DNA of 33,021 bases. It comes from Reticulitermes lucifugus (taxonomy: Eukaryota > Arthropoda > Insecta > Blattodea > Rhinotermitidae). The position numbers were made by a program, and so were the translations under genes. Position 1 is the stretch's first letter. Each line of letters begins with the position of its first letter. The notes under the pieces are model-generated. The model saw only the letters and a list, made by a program, of their open reading frames with translations. It was not told the DNA's origin and made no database searches. The DNA lies in the NCBI GenBank assembly GCA_026260175.1, contig JAKCWW010000067.1:15536-48556 (forward strand), written 5' to 3'. Shown here one piece after another: positions 1 to 12,500 of this stretch.

Positions 1-55
1 ACCTGGGAGCCTCGACCTCCTGGAGCCCTAAGGGCCTGTCACGGCCTGTAATGGG
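1..55 (+). repeat. 3' tail of tRNA-derived SINE family A, cut by window start
   Basis: The stretch ending agggcctgtcacggcctgta resembles the end of the copies near 1385-1550 and (reverse strand) 32405-32690, where the tail contains gggccttcatggcc. It is too short to be certain. Confidence 0.4.
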
Positions 56-489
56 ATTGCTTTTATTATAGATACACTCTGTATCTCCCTTCCACCTGTT
101 TCCATCACAGAGGTCATAAGAGATACTGACATTAAAAGGAATTCAGGCGCCTCCAGGTGTGACCCTGAATTCTACCCTGGGCCCCACGTGTCACCATGTG
201 CCTCCGGCAAAAGCAACTTTACAATTGTTTTGTTCGTGACATTGAGACTTGAAGGTGACACACTTACGAACTTCATACAACTGCATTGTATGTACATGCG
301 GAAGGAACATTGCCACATACAACAGCAGCCTATTCTAACAATGTGACCAGAGATACCTCTACGGTCCAAAAGTTCCAGCATCTGAAGAAAGTAACAGCTT
401 TTATGGAAACCAATAGAAACCACTACGGCAGTTACAGAAGGGCTTGGTCGGTAAATTCAAGTACATCACTCTACACCCTACTTCTCTCT

Positions 490-585
490 TGCCCTTTTTT
501 AGGTGCTTTCGCGGAGTCGCGAAAAGAGCCTATTGCCTTCTTGTCCATCCGTCAGAGCGGATCCCACTTGACAGATTTCCGTGAA
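490..585 (-). repeat. Terminal hairpin of the GCGCCTA repeat family
   Basis: On the minus strand this reads gacggatggac, then a stem ttttcgcg...cgcgaaagc and acctaaa. It matches the ends of the copies at 22800-22985 and 31140-31330 (gacagac..., cgaaagcgcctaaaa). The family looks like an interspersed element end, of unknown class. Confidence 0.5.
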
Positions 586-599
586 ATTTGATATTGGGG

Positions 600-1160
600 A
601 CTTTCACGAAAACATGTCGAGAAAATTCCAATCGGAGAAAAATGTCGGACACTTTACATGAAGACCTAAGTACGTTTATATTGTTGCCGGCCATTTAAAT
701 TCGCCATAAAAGCATTTTCACGCAACAGTCAATACCTTAGACAGTGACATATAGCTCGAACATTACACAGAACACAGAACACATTGCTGCATGTCCTTTG
801 CCTATCTTGTTAATTGATACTAGCCTTCCATAAATGGCTAGGTTCCATATTTACGGTTCATATAACGACCCTGTCAGTATCTCATACTATATAGCATCCA
901 ATGTTGGGATTAGTGAATTTTAAAGGGCGTGGAAGGACATGGCAGTGGCCTAATTTGAAGTACTATCTCGACATTTGCTGGAGGAGCTAAGGAAAATCAC
1001 GAACACCTCAGTGATAATAGCCGGTCTTCCGGAACTCCAAAATACGTAATGCTACAGCCTACTGGACAGCGATATCTGGTGCCTAATTTTCACAAGCTGT
1101 CGCTTTCGTTGAAGTTTAAGCAACTCGATGTAGCAAAGTCCCCCCTGAACAGCTGATTCT
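600..1160. other. No gene recognised (intergenic)
   Basis: A/T-rich sequence on both strands with no convincing coding region, splice pair or known repeat seen. Confidence 0.5.
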
Positions 1161-1369
1161 CGCGCTGTATGGAACCCAGAGTTCCATCACCGTGTTCACA
1201 ACAGTCCACCACTGATCCCTATCCTCAGCCAGTTGATTCTAGTCCACACCCACCCATTCTACTACTTTAACGTGTGTTTTGATATTATCCTCCTATTTTA
1301 CGCATGTCTTCTAAGTTGCATAGTTCATGATTTCCGTTCAAAACTTTGTGTGCATCTCTCTTATATGCC

Positions 1370-1555
1370 ATGTGTGCTACATCTCCTGTGGCCCACCCAG
1401 CCTCCTACTCATTGGGTGCCAGGGTTTCTTTCTCTGAAGGTGAAACGGTCGGGGCGTGAAGCTCATCACTTACTCCATCTAATGCCGTGATTAAACACGA
1501 GTGGGTCTATACCTCTATTCCCCCCCTACATGCTTTCATGACGTGGGCAGAAAAC
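1370..1555 (+). repeat. tRNA-derived SINE family A, 5'-truncated copy
   Basis: Block order matches the reverse complement of the copy at 32405-32690: gcccacccagc, cattgggtgccaggg, gaaacggtcggggcgtgaag, a ctccatctaatgccg block and a ctttcatgacgtggg tail. It is heavily mutated and the tRNA-like head is missing. Confidence 0.55.
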
Positions 1556-1904
1556 ACTATACTTGTTACATTTATTTTATGCACGTGTCAGATATGTCTA
1601 AAAGCCAACCACCCCCAATGTAAGCCCGTGCTGTGACAGAACCAGTCAGCTCAAAACAGTCACAGTTCTCAGAAATGACAACCTGATGACAATTTCATAT
1701 TGATACAATGGCGAAAAAAAATCAACTATGCACGCAAGTGGCACTAATAAAAACAAGTTACAGTTACGCCGTTTCCTGTGAAGCACGTACTCTAATACCA
1801 ACACTTTTAACTATCGCCAATACATTTTTGTTGTGTTTGCAAAGAAAAGTTGCAAAAACATTCACCTGTCAGCTTTGCTATATCTGTCTCCAATTTGAGA
1901 ATCA

Positions 1905-3780
1905 GTTCATTTATTTTATTTATTTATTTTCATACATTCTAGAGATCCTTAATAGGTAACAAACCATTGGATATAGAATTTGTCATTATATAACATATAA
2001 TGGTTCTATATCAAGATAAATATAGAACTAGTAATTGTATACATAAGGATGGGATCTAATAAAACTTTCACATACTGTTTCATAAAATAAACAAATTCAA
2101 TATACAAACAAAACAATGTCACCATTACAAAACTTGAAAGAATCAAAAATCAAAACAGTTTTCTTAATAGAACAATGTATACATTACAACAACTTGAGAA
2201 AATCCACAGCAACCTTAATTATGCTATAATTCAAATAAAATAAGCAACAGAAATTAATTTTATATAAAATTCGTCACATGTATTAAAACAATAACGAGAT
2301 TCAAATAAAACAAATTATTTCTAATAACAGTTCATTATGTACAAATTCATTTTCTTTGTAATTAAAATATTCATCTAACATATAAATAAATTTCACGTTA
2401 CTATCACCATGCATCTTCACTATATAAACGATGATCTGAGGATCGAAACATATGTAGGGGTATATATTTACAAAAGCTACAATAGAGGTGATTTTAATAA
2501 TGCATCTGTTGGTGTAAAAATTGTTTATATAAAATGAATGTTGATGAAGAAAACCTTTCAGAGGTGATTTAAATTGTTTGATATTGTGAGCTAGATCCTT
2601 TATTTGACAAGGAAGCCCGTTATATACCTTAATGCCATAATAGTAAGGTCCATTCCGATAAACAGATAAATGTGACCAGGGTTGATAGAGGTTGGAGTTA
2701 TTCCTAGTATTGATGCTGTGTATCTTGGAATTTATCTTAAAATGTTTTTTTATTGTTAACCACAAAAAGTACAAGTGACAGTATATACTGAGATCGCAGT
2801 GGTAAAACTTTTAATATTTTAAAGAGTTCTCTACAAGAATCTCTGGTTCCAGTGCCCATTATGATTCTAATAATCCTCTTTTGTAATGTAAAAATACTAT
2901 TACTGTATGAGGAATTTCCTCAAAATATTAATCCATAATTCATAATAGAATGAAAATAGTAGTAGATCATCATCAAGGTATCCCGTGACACAAAAGGTTT
3001 AACAGCTCTAACTGCAAAACAGGCTGCACTTAATTTAGGTACAATCATTTCTATATGACCTTTCCATGTTAGTGTATTGTCTATTATTAATCCTAAAAAC
3101 TTTAAGTTGGAAGTACTGGAAAGTATTTTATTATCACAGCCAACGTTAACGTCAATACAGGAGCTATTCTTAGTTATAAATTGTATAAAGTTAGTTTTAT
3201 CAAAATTCAATGATAATATATTGGCTTTAAACCATTTGTTTATATATTTAAATATCATATTAATATCTTTTATAAACTCAGTGGGATTGGGGTTAGTAAA
3301 AATTATACTTGTGTCATCTGCAAAAAGAATTAATTTAGATTTATTATTTTTATTTTTATTATTTGTAATTTTCGGCAAGTCATTAATATAAAGCAGAAAA
3401 AGCAGTGGTCCAAGTATTGATCCTTGAGGACGTTTTATTACTTCCCAGCTAGAATAGGACTTAAAATATTTATTTTTTAAGACCACTCTCTGGTGTCTAT
3501 TTTCCAAATAAGATTTAATTAATGTACAAGCTTTGCCTGTTATGCCATATAACTCCAATTTTGACAGTAAAATACCATGGTTAACACAGTCAAAAGCCTT
3601 TTCTAAATCGCAAAAAATACCTCGAACCATTTTATTGTTGTTAAGAGCATTTCGTATCTCTGTAATGATGTTATAAGAAGCCATTTCTGTTGATGACTTT
3701 TACCTGAAGCCAAATTGTTCATTTACTAATATATTATTATTATTAATATGTTTCTGTGGTGAAGTCTTCAGGAAATTTTA
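1905..3780 (-). pseudogene. Jockey-superfamily LINE fragment (reverse transcriptase and 3' end), decayed
   Basis: The minus strand encodes the reverse-transcriptase core of a non-LTR retrotransposon: QFGFR near 3716, a D-x-x-KAFD motif (GIFCDLEKAFDCVNHG), GSILGPLLFLLYINDLP, and the catalytic FADD box (LILFADDTSI). Downstream, GIKVYNGLPCQIKDL at about 2640-2570 is the usual C-terminal block. It is broken by TGA where Trp is expected (FW-GNSS, near 2920) and by TAA just after QFGFR (near 3702). The 3' side ends in an A-rich run seen as ttatttatttt near 1909-1930. The endonuclease and ORF1 parts are missing. Family member copy in reverse reverse orientation relative to the plus strand; not a host gene. 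Confidence 0.88.
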
Positions 3781-3784
3781 CAAT

Positions 3785-4140
3785 AGAAAGTTTTACTACA
3801 ATATGTCAACACATTCCCAATTTGGTTAATATCACACAGAATTAATAAACACTTTATAGGAAGATCTACAGCATTTCTGAGTTAAGTATTTGTCACGGTA
3901 GACTACTTTGAACAAAGGTTATAAAACAGTTTATATCCAGTACACTTTTTTCTCTAAGTTTTAAGATCTCGAGATAACTGAAAGAATTTTAATGAAAAAC
4001 ATGTAGGTACTTTGTCAAGGATTCTATTCGCAAAATTTATTTAACATTGTGTGCTATTACAAGGTGACCATTGCCCCCCCCCCCATTTTTCAGATGATGT
4101 GTATCAGGAAACATTCTTGCCTTATATTTTGGTAAATATG
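3785..4140. other. No gene recognised
   Basis: A/T-rich intergenic DNA with a C homopolymer near 4073-4084. Nothing coding was seen on either strand. Confidence 0.5.
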
Positions 4141-4144
4141 ATAC

Positions 4145-4320
4145 AGTAGAACCCGGATTAGAAGTCCCTGCACAAGAAGTTTTCCCCTGTAAGAAGTCTG
4201 ACTTTTAAAGTCCTGAAATCCTATTGCTTTTAATAAGCTACCCTCTTAATAATTCTTCCCACTTAAGGAGTCCATAATCCTCTGGTCCCTTGAAAGACTT
4301 CTTAACAGGGTTCTACTGTA
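4145..4320. mobile_element. Small pogo/Tigger-like MITE
   Basis: Starts TA-cagtagaaccc and ends gggttctactg-TA, giving perfect 11-bp terminal inverted repeats flanked by TA. There is no coding capacity in about 175 bp. CAGTAGAACC-type ends with a TA target are usual in pogo/Tigger-derived MITEs. Confidence 0.75.
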
Positions 4321-4949
4321 CCTTAAAGAATGATTCCATGTCACTGGAAGTTTCAACCGAAGATCTGCAAGGAGGATGATACTATATGTAAGGAATACAA
4401 TACATCTGTAAGGAGTATGATCATATATTTGTAAGGACTATGATAATATCATATATGTATACAAAGTGCAATTCACATTGAGACATATAATTCTACAAAG
4501 TTTTACTGTATGTTCAAACAAACACAATATTATATTAGGCCCCAGCACAAGACGAACCAAAAGCAAAATAGTACAGAACATGTATAATAAACAAAGGATC
4601 GCTAAACTCAGATATCATTATGCATTGCCACAGACACCATAATTTAACAAAAAATATAGGAAAAGTTTTTAATCTATGGCATATAAATATATAAATATTA
4701 ATATAATAAAAAACAATTAGTAAAGTTACTACAGTTTGAAACATCAATTCCACACAACTTGTGCTGACAGAATTGTATGTGACCTGTAAAACCATTACGA
4801 AGCAAACAGTGCAGCTATCTCAATGATGAGTTACCTTCTTGCTTAGGTCTGTTGAGTGGCTATGTGGGTTGCCAGATCGGTTTTAAACAGCAGCAGAGAT
4901 TCAAATACATTTTTTTTCAACCACCACATTCCAGTTGTAAAGTGTAACA

Positions 4950-5185
4950 TGTGGGGAATGATAAGAAAGAGAAAAGTTGATTTTGAGTGGTGGGTGTTCA
5001 AAGAACAGTGCAGTTTTGTTTATTTTATTACTGAATCTAGTAACCAGGTGCTGTGTCTTGTTTGTAATGAGACAGTAATGGCAGTACTGACAGAATATAA
5101 CATTCGATGACATTACAAGAGTAAACATGCATTGACATACACAAAATATTCAGGAATGCTTCATGCTGCCAAAAAGGAATAATTG
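4950..5185 (+). pseudogene. hAT transposase N-terminal fragment (BED-type zinc finger)
   Basis: Reads IRKRKVDFEWWVFKEQ, ESSNQVLCLVCNETV, LTEYNIR, a TGA stop in place of a residue, then HYKSKHALTYTKYSGML. The Cys-x2-Cys...His-x4-His layout with KRKVD, VLCLIC, EYN and HY-x3-H is the N-terminus shared by hAT transposases and their domesticated ZBED/GTF2I-repeat-like relatives. The in-frame stop at 5108-5110 and lack of the catalytic part mark it as dead. Confidence 0.7.
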
Positions 5186-5189
5186 TAAT

Positions 5190-6440
5190 AAATTTAATTA
5201 TTCTCATAACATGCCTTAATATGGAAACTGCAGAAAGATGTGCAGGGCTATTTTCATAATTCTGAACGCAGGGATTTAGTTTATGCTGGGTTATAAACAC
5301 ATTCCCATTATTTGTTTTCCTTCACTTTTAAGGGTAGTTCTCATTGAAAACAGTACAACAGAAACAGAAAAGTGCATATTTTGGGGGGAAAATATATAAT
5401 AAAAAAATAAATAATTATTCATCCATGGAGACTAAATCACATAGAAAATTAAATACAGTACTTAAAGTACTCACTCAAACAAAGCGCAATGTTTTCAATT
5501 TTTCATTTCTTTTCTCAGGCTCATTAAATGAAAATTTTTTGGTTGCAGGAAGTCATTTTTGTCTAATTTAAGATATTCATTTTCCTACCCTTCAGACCCT
5601 GCAACCTATGGTGGCCTCAACACTCCCCTCAGCTATGCCACTGTCATAATGCAAAAAGTTTCGAAACCCAGTCCTAATTGTCCGTACCGATAATGATACA
5701 ACTTACTGCAACACTACTACACTAACATGCTGAATTTATGTGAATGGTATTACAGGGCAACAATTCTGCAAACAACGTTGGGTCTCCAGTTTAAGTCTTA
5801 CCACAAGCTACGGCAGACTTCACTTGTATGATGTTTAAACTGATTATGTAACCTGCTTGAAACAATACATAATTTGCAGAATAATGTTATAGCAATTAAC
5901 TTTTTTGGATGGTCTAGCCCTCAAGTAATAAAGAAATTGCAGATACAGTCTGCAGACTAAAAAGTTTCAAGACCCCTTATGGAAAGTATGAACAATACAG
6001 AATGTCTTTCATGCACAAATAATCAGGACTAAGTAAATATTTAAAAAGTTATCATTTAACAAAAACTTATGAAAATGGATCCCAAACAAAAATCTCTGCT
6101 CCTGCTCAGAATATAACTCTCATTGCAGAGGCCAAAGTTACTCCTTTCACAGACTCATTTAGCACAACACTGACCAAAATAAAAACTCGGCCATCTTACA
6201 AGACACAACAGTACATCATGCATCCTTTCTTTACAAAACAAACTTACTGGACGTGGAAAGGCATCTGAATGCTGAACCTGAACTGGTCAATGACTCATGT
6301 GCACCTTGCACCTTTTCATGTACCACAAATCAGGTTCATTATCAGTAGGAGCAGCAGCATACCTTTTATGCCCTTTGTTGGTACAGTGATAATTCAAAGC
6401 AATACATCTGAATGAGTTCCTGATTTTGGAGATTAGGTGT
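5190..6440. other. 3' flank of gene 2, no gene recognised
   Basis: A/T-rich. The block near 5595-5675 (ctcagctatgccactg, aaagtttcgaaacccag) looks like an old transposon tail. No further zinc-finger exon was found downstream of the gene 2 stop. Confidence 0.45.
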
Positions 6441-6587
6441 TCAAAGAGTGATGGTCACATTCCACTGTGACTGATTCGACTGTGTGAATGTCTGCAACAA
6501 TTTCTTGACAGATCTCTCTGACAAGTTTTGTACAGTACGCCAGTGCTTGGAGCGTTTCCTCTTGGTGTAATACAGCCAGTCACAGCC
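6441..6587 (-). CDS. Gene 2 exon 7, terminal: degenerate finger 7 and stop
   Basis: Acceptor cctctgcaaacag, phase 0. G-C-D-W-L-Y-Y supplies the second Cys of finger 7 (297), and His 310 sits at the right x12 spacing. The position of the fourth ligand is Gln 315 where gene 1 has His (gene 1 K-H-L-S-T-I-H, gene 2 K-H-W-R-T-V-Q). A 28-residue tail (with KKLLQTFTQSNQS, ending NVTITL) follows and then TGA at 6443-6441. No AATAAA was noticed just downstream. Confidence 0.82.
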   Translation of the reverse strand, partial: GCDWLYYTKRKRSKHWRTVQNLSERSVKKLLQTFTQSNQSQWNVTITL

Positions 6588-9500
6588 CTGTTTGCAGAGG
6601 CTTTGGTATTAGTACTGCTGAACCATATATACATATATTATATGTGTTCAGGATAGTATTGCTTTGTTCTTGTTGCTTATTTAACAATGCTGTCAGTAAC
6701 TTGGACTACATATTATCAAATCACAGGATGATTGCTAATGATGAACAGGAAAGGATTTGAAAGGAAGCAGTCATGACCAAACTGACAAACTATCCTGGCA
6801 TTTGTTTGTAGGGACTGAGTAAAACCATAAAAACCCTCAGTCAGGACAGGAAATACCCTGGCCGAGATTCAAACCAGGCATCTTCTAGATACAAGTAAAG
6901 GGCACTGATGCAATGACAGCCCATTAAGTAGGGTAACACTAAGTATGATGTACTTTCCCATTAATAATCTTAGTGGGAATATATAGAAATTCAGCATCTC
7001 TACCTAATGCTACAATAATTTTTCATCAGGATAAGGCAAATATATATAAAATTAATTAACAGTAATTACAAATGATGTTTCAGATATACAACTTAAGACA
7101 CTGCCTGACATACCGTGCACAGAAAGTACGGAAGCTCATCCTCATGGCTACTCCAATGTTCTGCCAATAACCTCTTTTCCATAAAGGTCTCGTTACATCT
7201 GCTGCAGTCAAACATCTGACTGCTAGTGTGGCGCTCCATATGCTTCCAGTACGTCTTGTCTGCATAGAACTGCTTCAGACAGAACCCACATGTGTTTGCC
7301 TTCTTCCGATGCTGCAACGAAGTAATACAGGGTTCATGGAAGATATAATTAAACCTCTATTCCTCTTGATATTTGTATCATTACACAGAAAGTACTGTAA
7401 TTTATGGATTAATTTTATCCTTTCAAAATCTGTGAACACACAAACTTTGCATGTCAGGATAATGATAAAGTTCACAAAGAAGGGTAAAAAATAAAGGAAG
7501 AAAACAATATAAAAGAGAAGCAGCATCAGAAAAAGATGGAAAAGAATGAGGAACACAAAAAAAAACAGGAAAAGGAGATGATAAGGAACATAAACATTCT
7601 TGCATTTATTTCAGCTCCATCCTTGTAATATTCAGAAACCTGTGACACCACCAAAACGGACATCATTCTGTAGACTTGTAACTGAAAGAGATACACAGCT
7701 ATTTATTTCATAGTATAGATTCCATTACATTAACACTGCTAGACAAGAAGACAAATTTCACACCATTTCCAAATTAGGAATCATTAAATTCACCCAAAAC
7801 ACATTTCATGCATCTGTAGCTACATTTACGACTTCTACCCATAAGTACCATTTTTATTTGGGATGTGGTTGCTTTCCTTGTCAATATCACAACCTCCAGT
7901 TGCAAAATTTTGAAGAAGAAATAACTCCCAAATTAATACATGAAATTTTACTGTGTAATTTAAAAGAGACCAGAAATAAGGTTCTACATTGCATTCAAAA
8001 ACTCTTACTTGATCATCACTTTAACATCCACAGGAGTTGAAATAGCTCAATCGATACAGTGAGTAAGCTAACGGCTGGATGGCCAATGAATTTGGTTCGA
8101 TTCCTGGCAGTGTTAAAGTGGCTGGGCATAAAGCAGACAACACAGCTCCATTTAGTGCCAAGGTTAGCAATGTGTGAAGCTATACTTCCACTTCCCCATA
8201 CACCATCATAAAAAGATAATTAAGAACAAAAACAACTTTCCTGTTACCTTTTTAATAAGCATGACTACCACACATATTGGCAACAGATTGGTTTATATCA
8301 CAATAATGTTGTGTTTTCTCTGTGAAGTCCATTGCAGAAAACAGGAAAATGAAAGAAAGTTACATTTTTGTGTATAAGATAAAGTTGTCACCACACCAAA
8401 TTAAGCACAATGCCTTGAAGATGCATTGGGGAGTACAGTCATAGCTCCACATACTTGTAACCTCAGAATTATATGGATGTGAATGGCCAGTTTCATGGCC
8501 TGACCAATTCATTCTCAGGGAAAAGTACTATATTAACAACTGCATAGGAGGCTGTCTCAGCCTCACGCTCTGGGTCCCATGCAAAAGAGAAGTCTCTTGC
8601 ACCTGCTAAGAATCGAACCCCTGTATTTTGGTCATCCAGTTCACAGTGTCATCACTATACTGACCAAGATATTGAGTATATTTATAGTCTGACAAATGTA
8701 CAATTTAATCACATTAATTGTGTAACACTGTCCTACATTTTTGAACCCTTAATTCCGGTTCATCCTCAGGGACTCATCACCTCAAATTACACACTTTTAC
8801 ATTAATTGGTACAATTGTTTACATAGTAAAAACATGAATTCTTTACAATTGTGTATATACACTGGTTAAAATAAATAAAAGGTGAAAAATGTAGTTGTTG
8901 TTGTTTCAAGTCTTACATTGGTTAAAATGTTAAAAGGCGAATAAAAGTTGAATAATCTGTCTTGTTTTTATATCCTGGAACATACAATATCTGTTTATCA
9001 GAGTTGGTTGACTATTAGGTGGTGAGAACCAATGTAAGACTTGAAACAACCAACAACTACATTTTTCACCTTTTATTTATTTTAACCAGTGTATATACAT
9101 GATTGTAAAGAATTCATGTTTTACTATGTAAACAATTGTACCAATTAACGTAAAATTGTGTAATTTCAGATGATGAGCCCCTGAGGATGAACCGGAATTA
9201 AGGGTTCGAAACATGTAGGACAGTGTTACACAATTAATGTGATTAAATTGTACATTTGTCGGACTGTAAATATAGAGACAAAATGTACAGAATGAATAAT
9301 ATTAAGTTTATATTGAGTATATTTTACATATATTAGAAAAGTAAAAATTACAGATCTTCTCCCTATGTAATTGTACACATCCTCCTGTTACTTCTTTATC
9401 TCCAAATAATTAACACTTTATTTAAAATCTGTTCAGAGGGCATAGGTCTGCATGAAACATAAAATCATAACATAAGGGTGTTGCCAGACCAGAGCCTGCC

Positions 9501-12500
9501 TTTCAGTCCACTTAGGCAATGTTATCATATTAGCAATCAGTGTCAAGATATGCATAACCTGTTGGTGTGATCTGGTGTGAGTCTTATAACCAAAGTAGCT
9601 GCAGAACTGTTGACCACACACATCACACACGTGGGCCTGAAGTTCATGGAACAACCTGTGGCTCTTGAACAGACGGGGATCAGAGAATCTCTTTCCACAT
9701 AGGTCACACGCCATTCTCTTACTGATGTGTGCCGTGACATAGTGAAGTCGGAGTGAATTCTTTGCATGAAAACTGCTGGCACACAACTGGCAGTCATATG
9801 GTTCCACCTCTGCAGCATCACAAACAGGTTTCAGTAATATTCTCACGGTGCTCATTAAAAAAACTGTCTTTTGCCGTAGCTTGGTAGATGTGTACTGACA
9901 TTTCAGAGAAACCTGCTCCCTCCATCATGGACACCCATGCTCACTTGCTCGCTCACTCACACTCACTCACTCACTCACTCATTCACTCACAAACAAAAAA
10001 CAAACAAAACTAACTAACTCAAATCTCACTAATAGCTTGTTGCTTTATTCTTAACCTAGTATTATTTCAATTAAATTAAATTAAATTGAGGTAGCTAAAA
10101 TGTACAACATAAGAGAAACAAGAAATTAATATGAGATGCACTGCACTCACACTGGAGAATATTAAGATTACAGTCTTCTGAGATATAAAACTGCAGACAC
10201 AGACAGCAGTTCTGCAAAATGCTGCATCTATCTACCAAACCGTACAGCATCAGAGCCCACAAGATTGTAGTCTTAAATTTATACAAAATTTTTGTTTAAA
10301 GATCTTACTGACAGAGACATCAATTACACAGAATACAAAAATATGTCTGGGAGGAAAATATTAAAATGGTTCATAGACACCTATGTTGTGAGATTGAGAA
10401 ATGGTCTGAGTTGGCTTATAATAGTGTTGTTTTAGTGCCGAAGCTTGAGATTTATAACAAAAGGAAGTTTGCTGCAGGGTTTAATATGCATTTTTAAGGC
10501 ATAAAATTTTCTTTAGTATAAAAGATTTTAAAAACAATCTTAGAAACCTAGGCATGAATTTGTGAACTGGACTGAATTGGCTCAAGAGAGAATTCAATGT
10601 TAACCTTTGGGTTCTGTAATAGTGAATCTCTTTATCATCTGAAAAACTACACCAGCTCAAGAAATACCCCTATCACAGTAAGTTAAGTTAGTTACTTATA
10701 TCTGCATATAGTGCCTTCAGTCTCACCTGGATGGAATGTGAACATGTGATTCATTGCTGTTCGTTTCCCCAAGCAAATCTCATCACATTTAACACAACTG
10801 ATCACCATCTCGCCATCTGCTCCTTTGCACACTCCTTTAACATACCTATTGAAAGTACTGTGTTACTGTTGTGTAGATTGAATAAAACAAATAACCTTAC
10901 CTGTGAATTTCCAATGAAATGAGCCCTCAGCCCTCTGTTACTAAAGCCTGCTCTTGCCTCAGGCTTCTAGCATGAAGAAAATTGCACCTTTTTGCATCAG
11001 CTTAGAAGAATGGTGTCTCAATAGAAAATAAGAACAATAGTCAAATAACATATTTATTTTTCATTTGAAATTAGTAAAAAGCCCCTAAATCATTGAAAAC
11101 ATAAAGTTCAGCTGAATTCTGAAAGTCAAATCAGTGCACAAAAGAATAAAAAGTAAAGTTGCCCCTGTCCATGCCATGAAGGCATATAGGTGGGAGTAGA
11201 GGTGTAGCTCCACTCCTCCTTAATCTCAGCACTGATGGAGGTCAACACCACGCCCCACCTGCTTTACCCTCAAGAAAGAGCCCCAGCACCCACTGAACAG
11301 AAAACTGAGAGGGCCCCAGAGCCAGTCTGGGAATCTTGGAAAAGAGAAAAATTCCTTTGCTCATGATTCGAACTCCAGACCATCCAGCCCAAAGTCTAGA
11401 TGCTGTAATAAAAGAATTACTGAGATTTTGAAATCTCTTTTCCTTTCACCATATTCTGAAGTACTTCCCTTCATGATCGCTTATTGGAACAAGAAAAGAA
11501 GGTTCCTTCGGCATCTCAAGTGTACAAAGAACTTAAATTTACTGGCCATGCAGTGCAACAGTGTTGCAGCAAATGCATGCAATAAAATATAATTACTCTT
11601 TAGTTACAACATACCTACAAGTGCCTGTAATACTGAAGACAAAGGTTGAACATACCCCAGATGATACAGTTTCCTAAGTGCTATGTCGCGAATCCGCTCT
11701 GAAATTGACTGCAATGAATCCGTGGATGGCAGGAATGCATCTTGCTCCCCATCATCTCTCCCTATGGTAGAATTGTATCAACTGATGTGTAATGACAGTA
11801 CAACAGAGCAGGTTAGCTCAGGTGGTAACACGCATAACTTCTATTTGGGAAGTACCCAGTTTGCATTTCAACTATTGGACCGAGTATCCCGGGTGACATT
11901 TTGTGGCCCTCCTCTCGTTCAAATAGGACATGGCTACTTGTTCATTCCATAAAAATAATTGTTCTTAATTATCCTGTCATACTATTCAGTCTAAACAGTA
12001 TCTGAAGAACAGAATGTGGCAGTTGAGTGGGTAACATGACTTCCGTGTACTCAGGAGGTTTCAGATTTGAACATCAGCCCAGAGACTGATTATCCTGACT
12101 GAGATCTTCATAATTCTCAACAGTCCTTTCAGGTAAGTGTTAGAATAGTACCTCTAACTAGGTCATGAACAGTTAATACCATAGTCTTTCCAGTTCAACA
12201 CTGACTAATCAGTCTACCACAGACCAAGCTAATGACAGAGTCATTAAACAAATTGTAAACAAATATCCAAATTAGATAAAATATGAAGGTTTTTGAGAAC
12301 AGAGGTGATTAGAATATTTGCACCCAAGAGAGATGACGTTAACTGGAGGATGGTACAGATGACAAGTTGACCTCATCACCTACTGTTTGGGCGAATAAAT
12401 CAAAGGCAGTAAGATGGTAGAAACAAGAAATATTTACATAATTTTGGTTAGAAAAGCTACTGGGAAGTGTGTGCTTTTAAGAGCAAGAAGAATGAAACTG

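Larger units (their letters stand above)
7312..9558 (-). other. Gene 2 intron between exons 5 and 6
   Basis: GT at 9558-9557 and AG at 7313-7312. It holds two tRNA-like SINE heads and the large foldback element listed separately. The rest is A/T-rich without recognisable content. Confidence 0.8.

Noticed and set aside
7093..7113. Readthrough end of gene 2 exon 6 (CQAVS stop) as the true C-terminus
   Set aside because: A strong donor (gtatgt) precedes it, and the terminal exon at 6587 supplies the missing Cys in phase, as in gene 1.
8039..8110. Candidate tRNA genes from good A and B boxes (also 8555-8675, 11800-11955, 32620-32690)
   Set aside because: No pairing acceptor stem, no sound anticodon arm, and each continues into a repeated body: SINE heads.
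9180..9221. Calling a functional hammerhead ribozyme
   Set aside because: An extra base after CTGANGA and no clear stem III plus cleavage site; kept only as a finding.
9433..9558. Extension of gene 2 exon 5 after the third finger
   Set aside because: Beyond CAACAG|gttatg the translation loses all finger character, and exon 6 fits the donor in phase.
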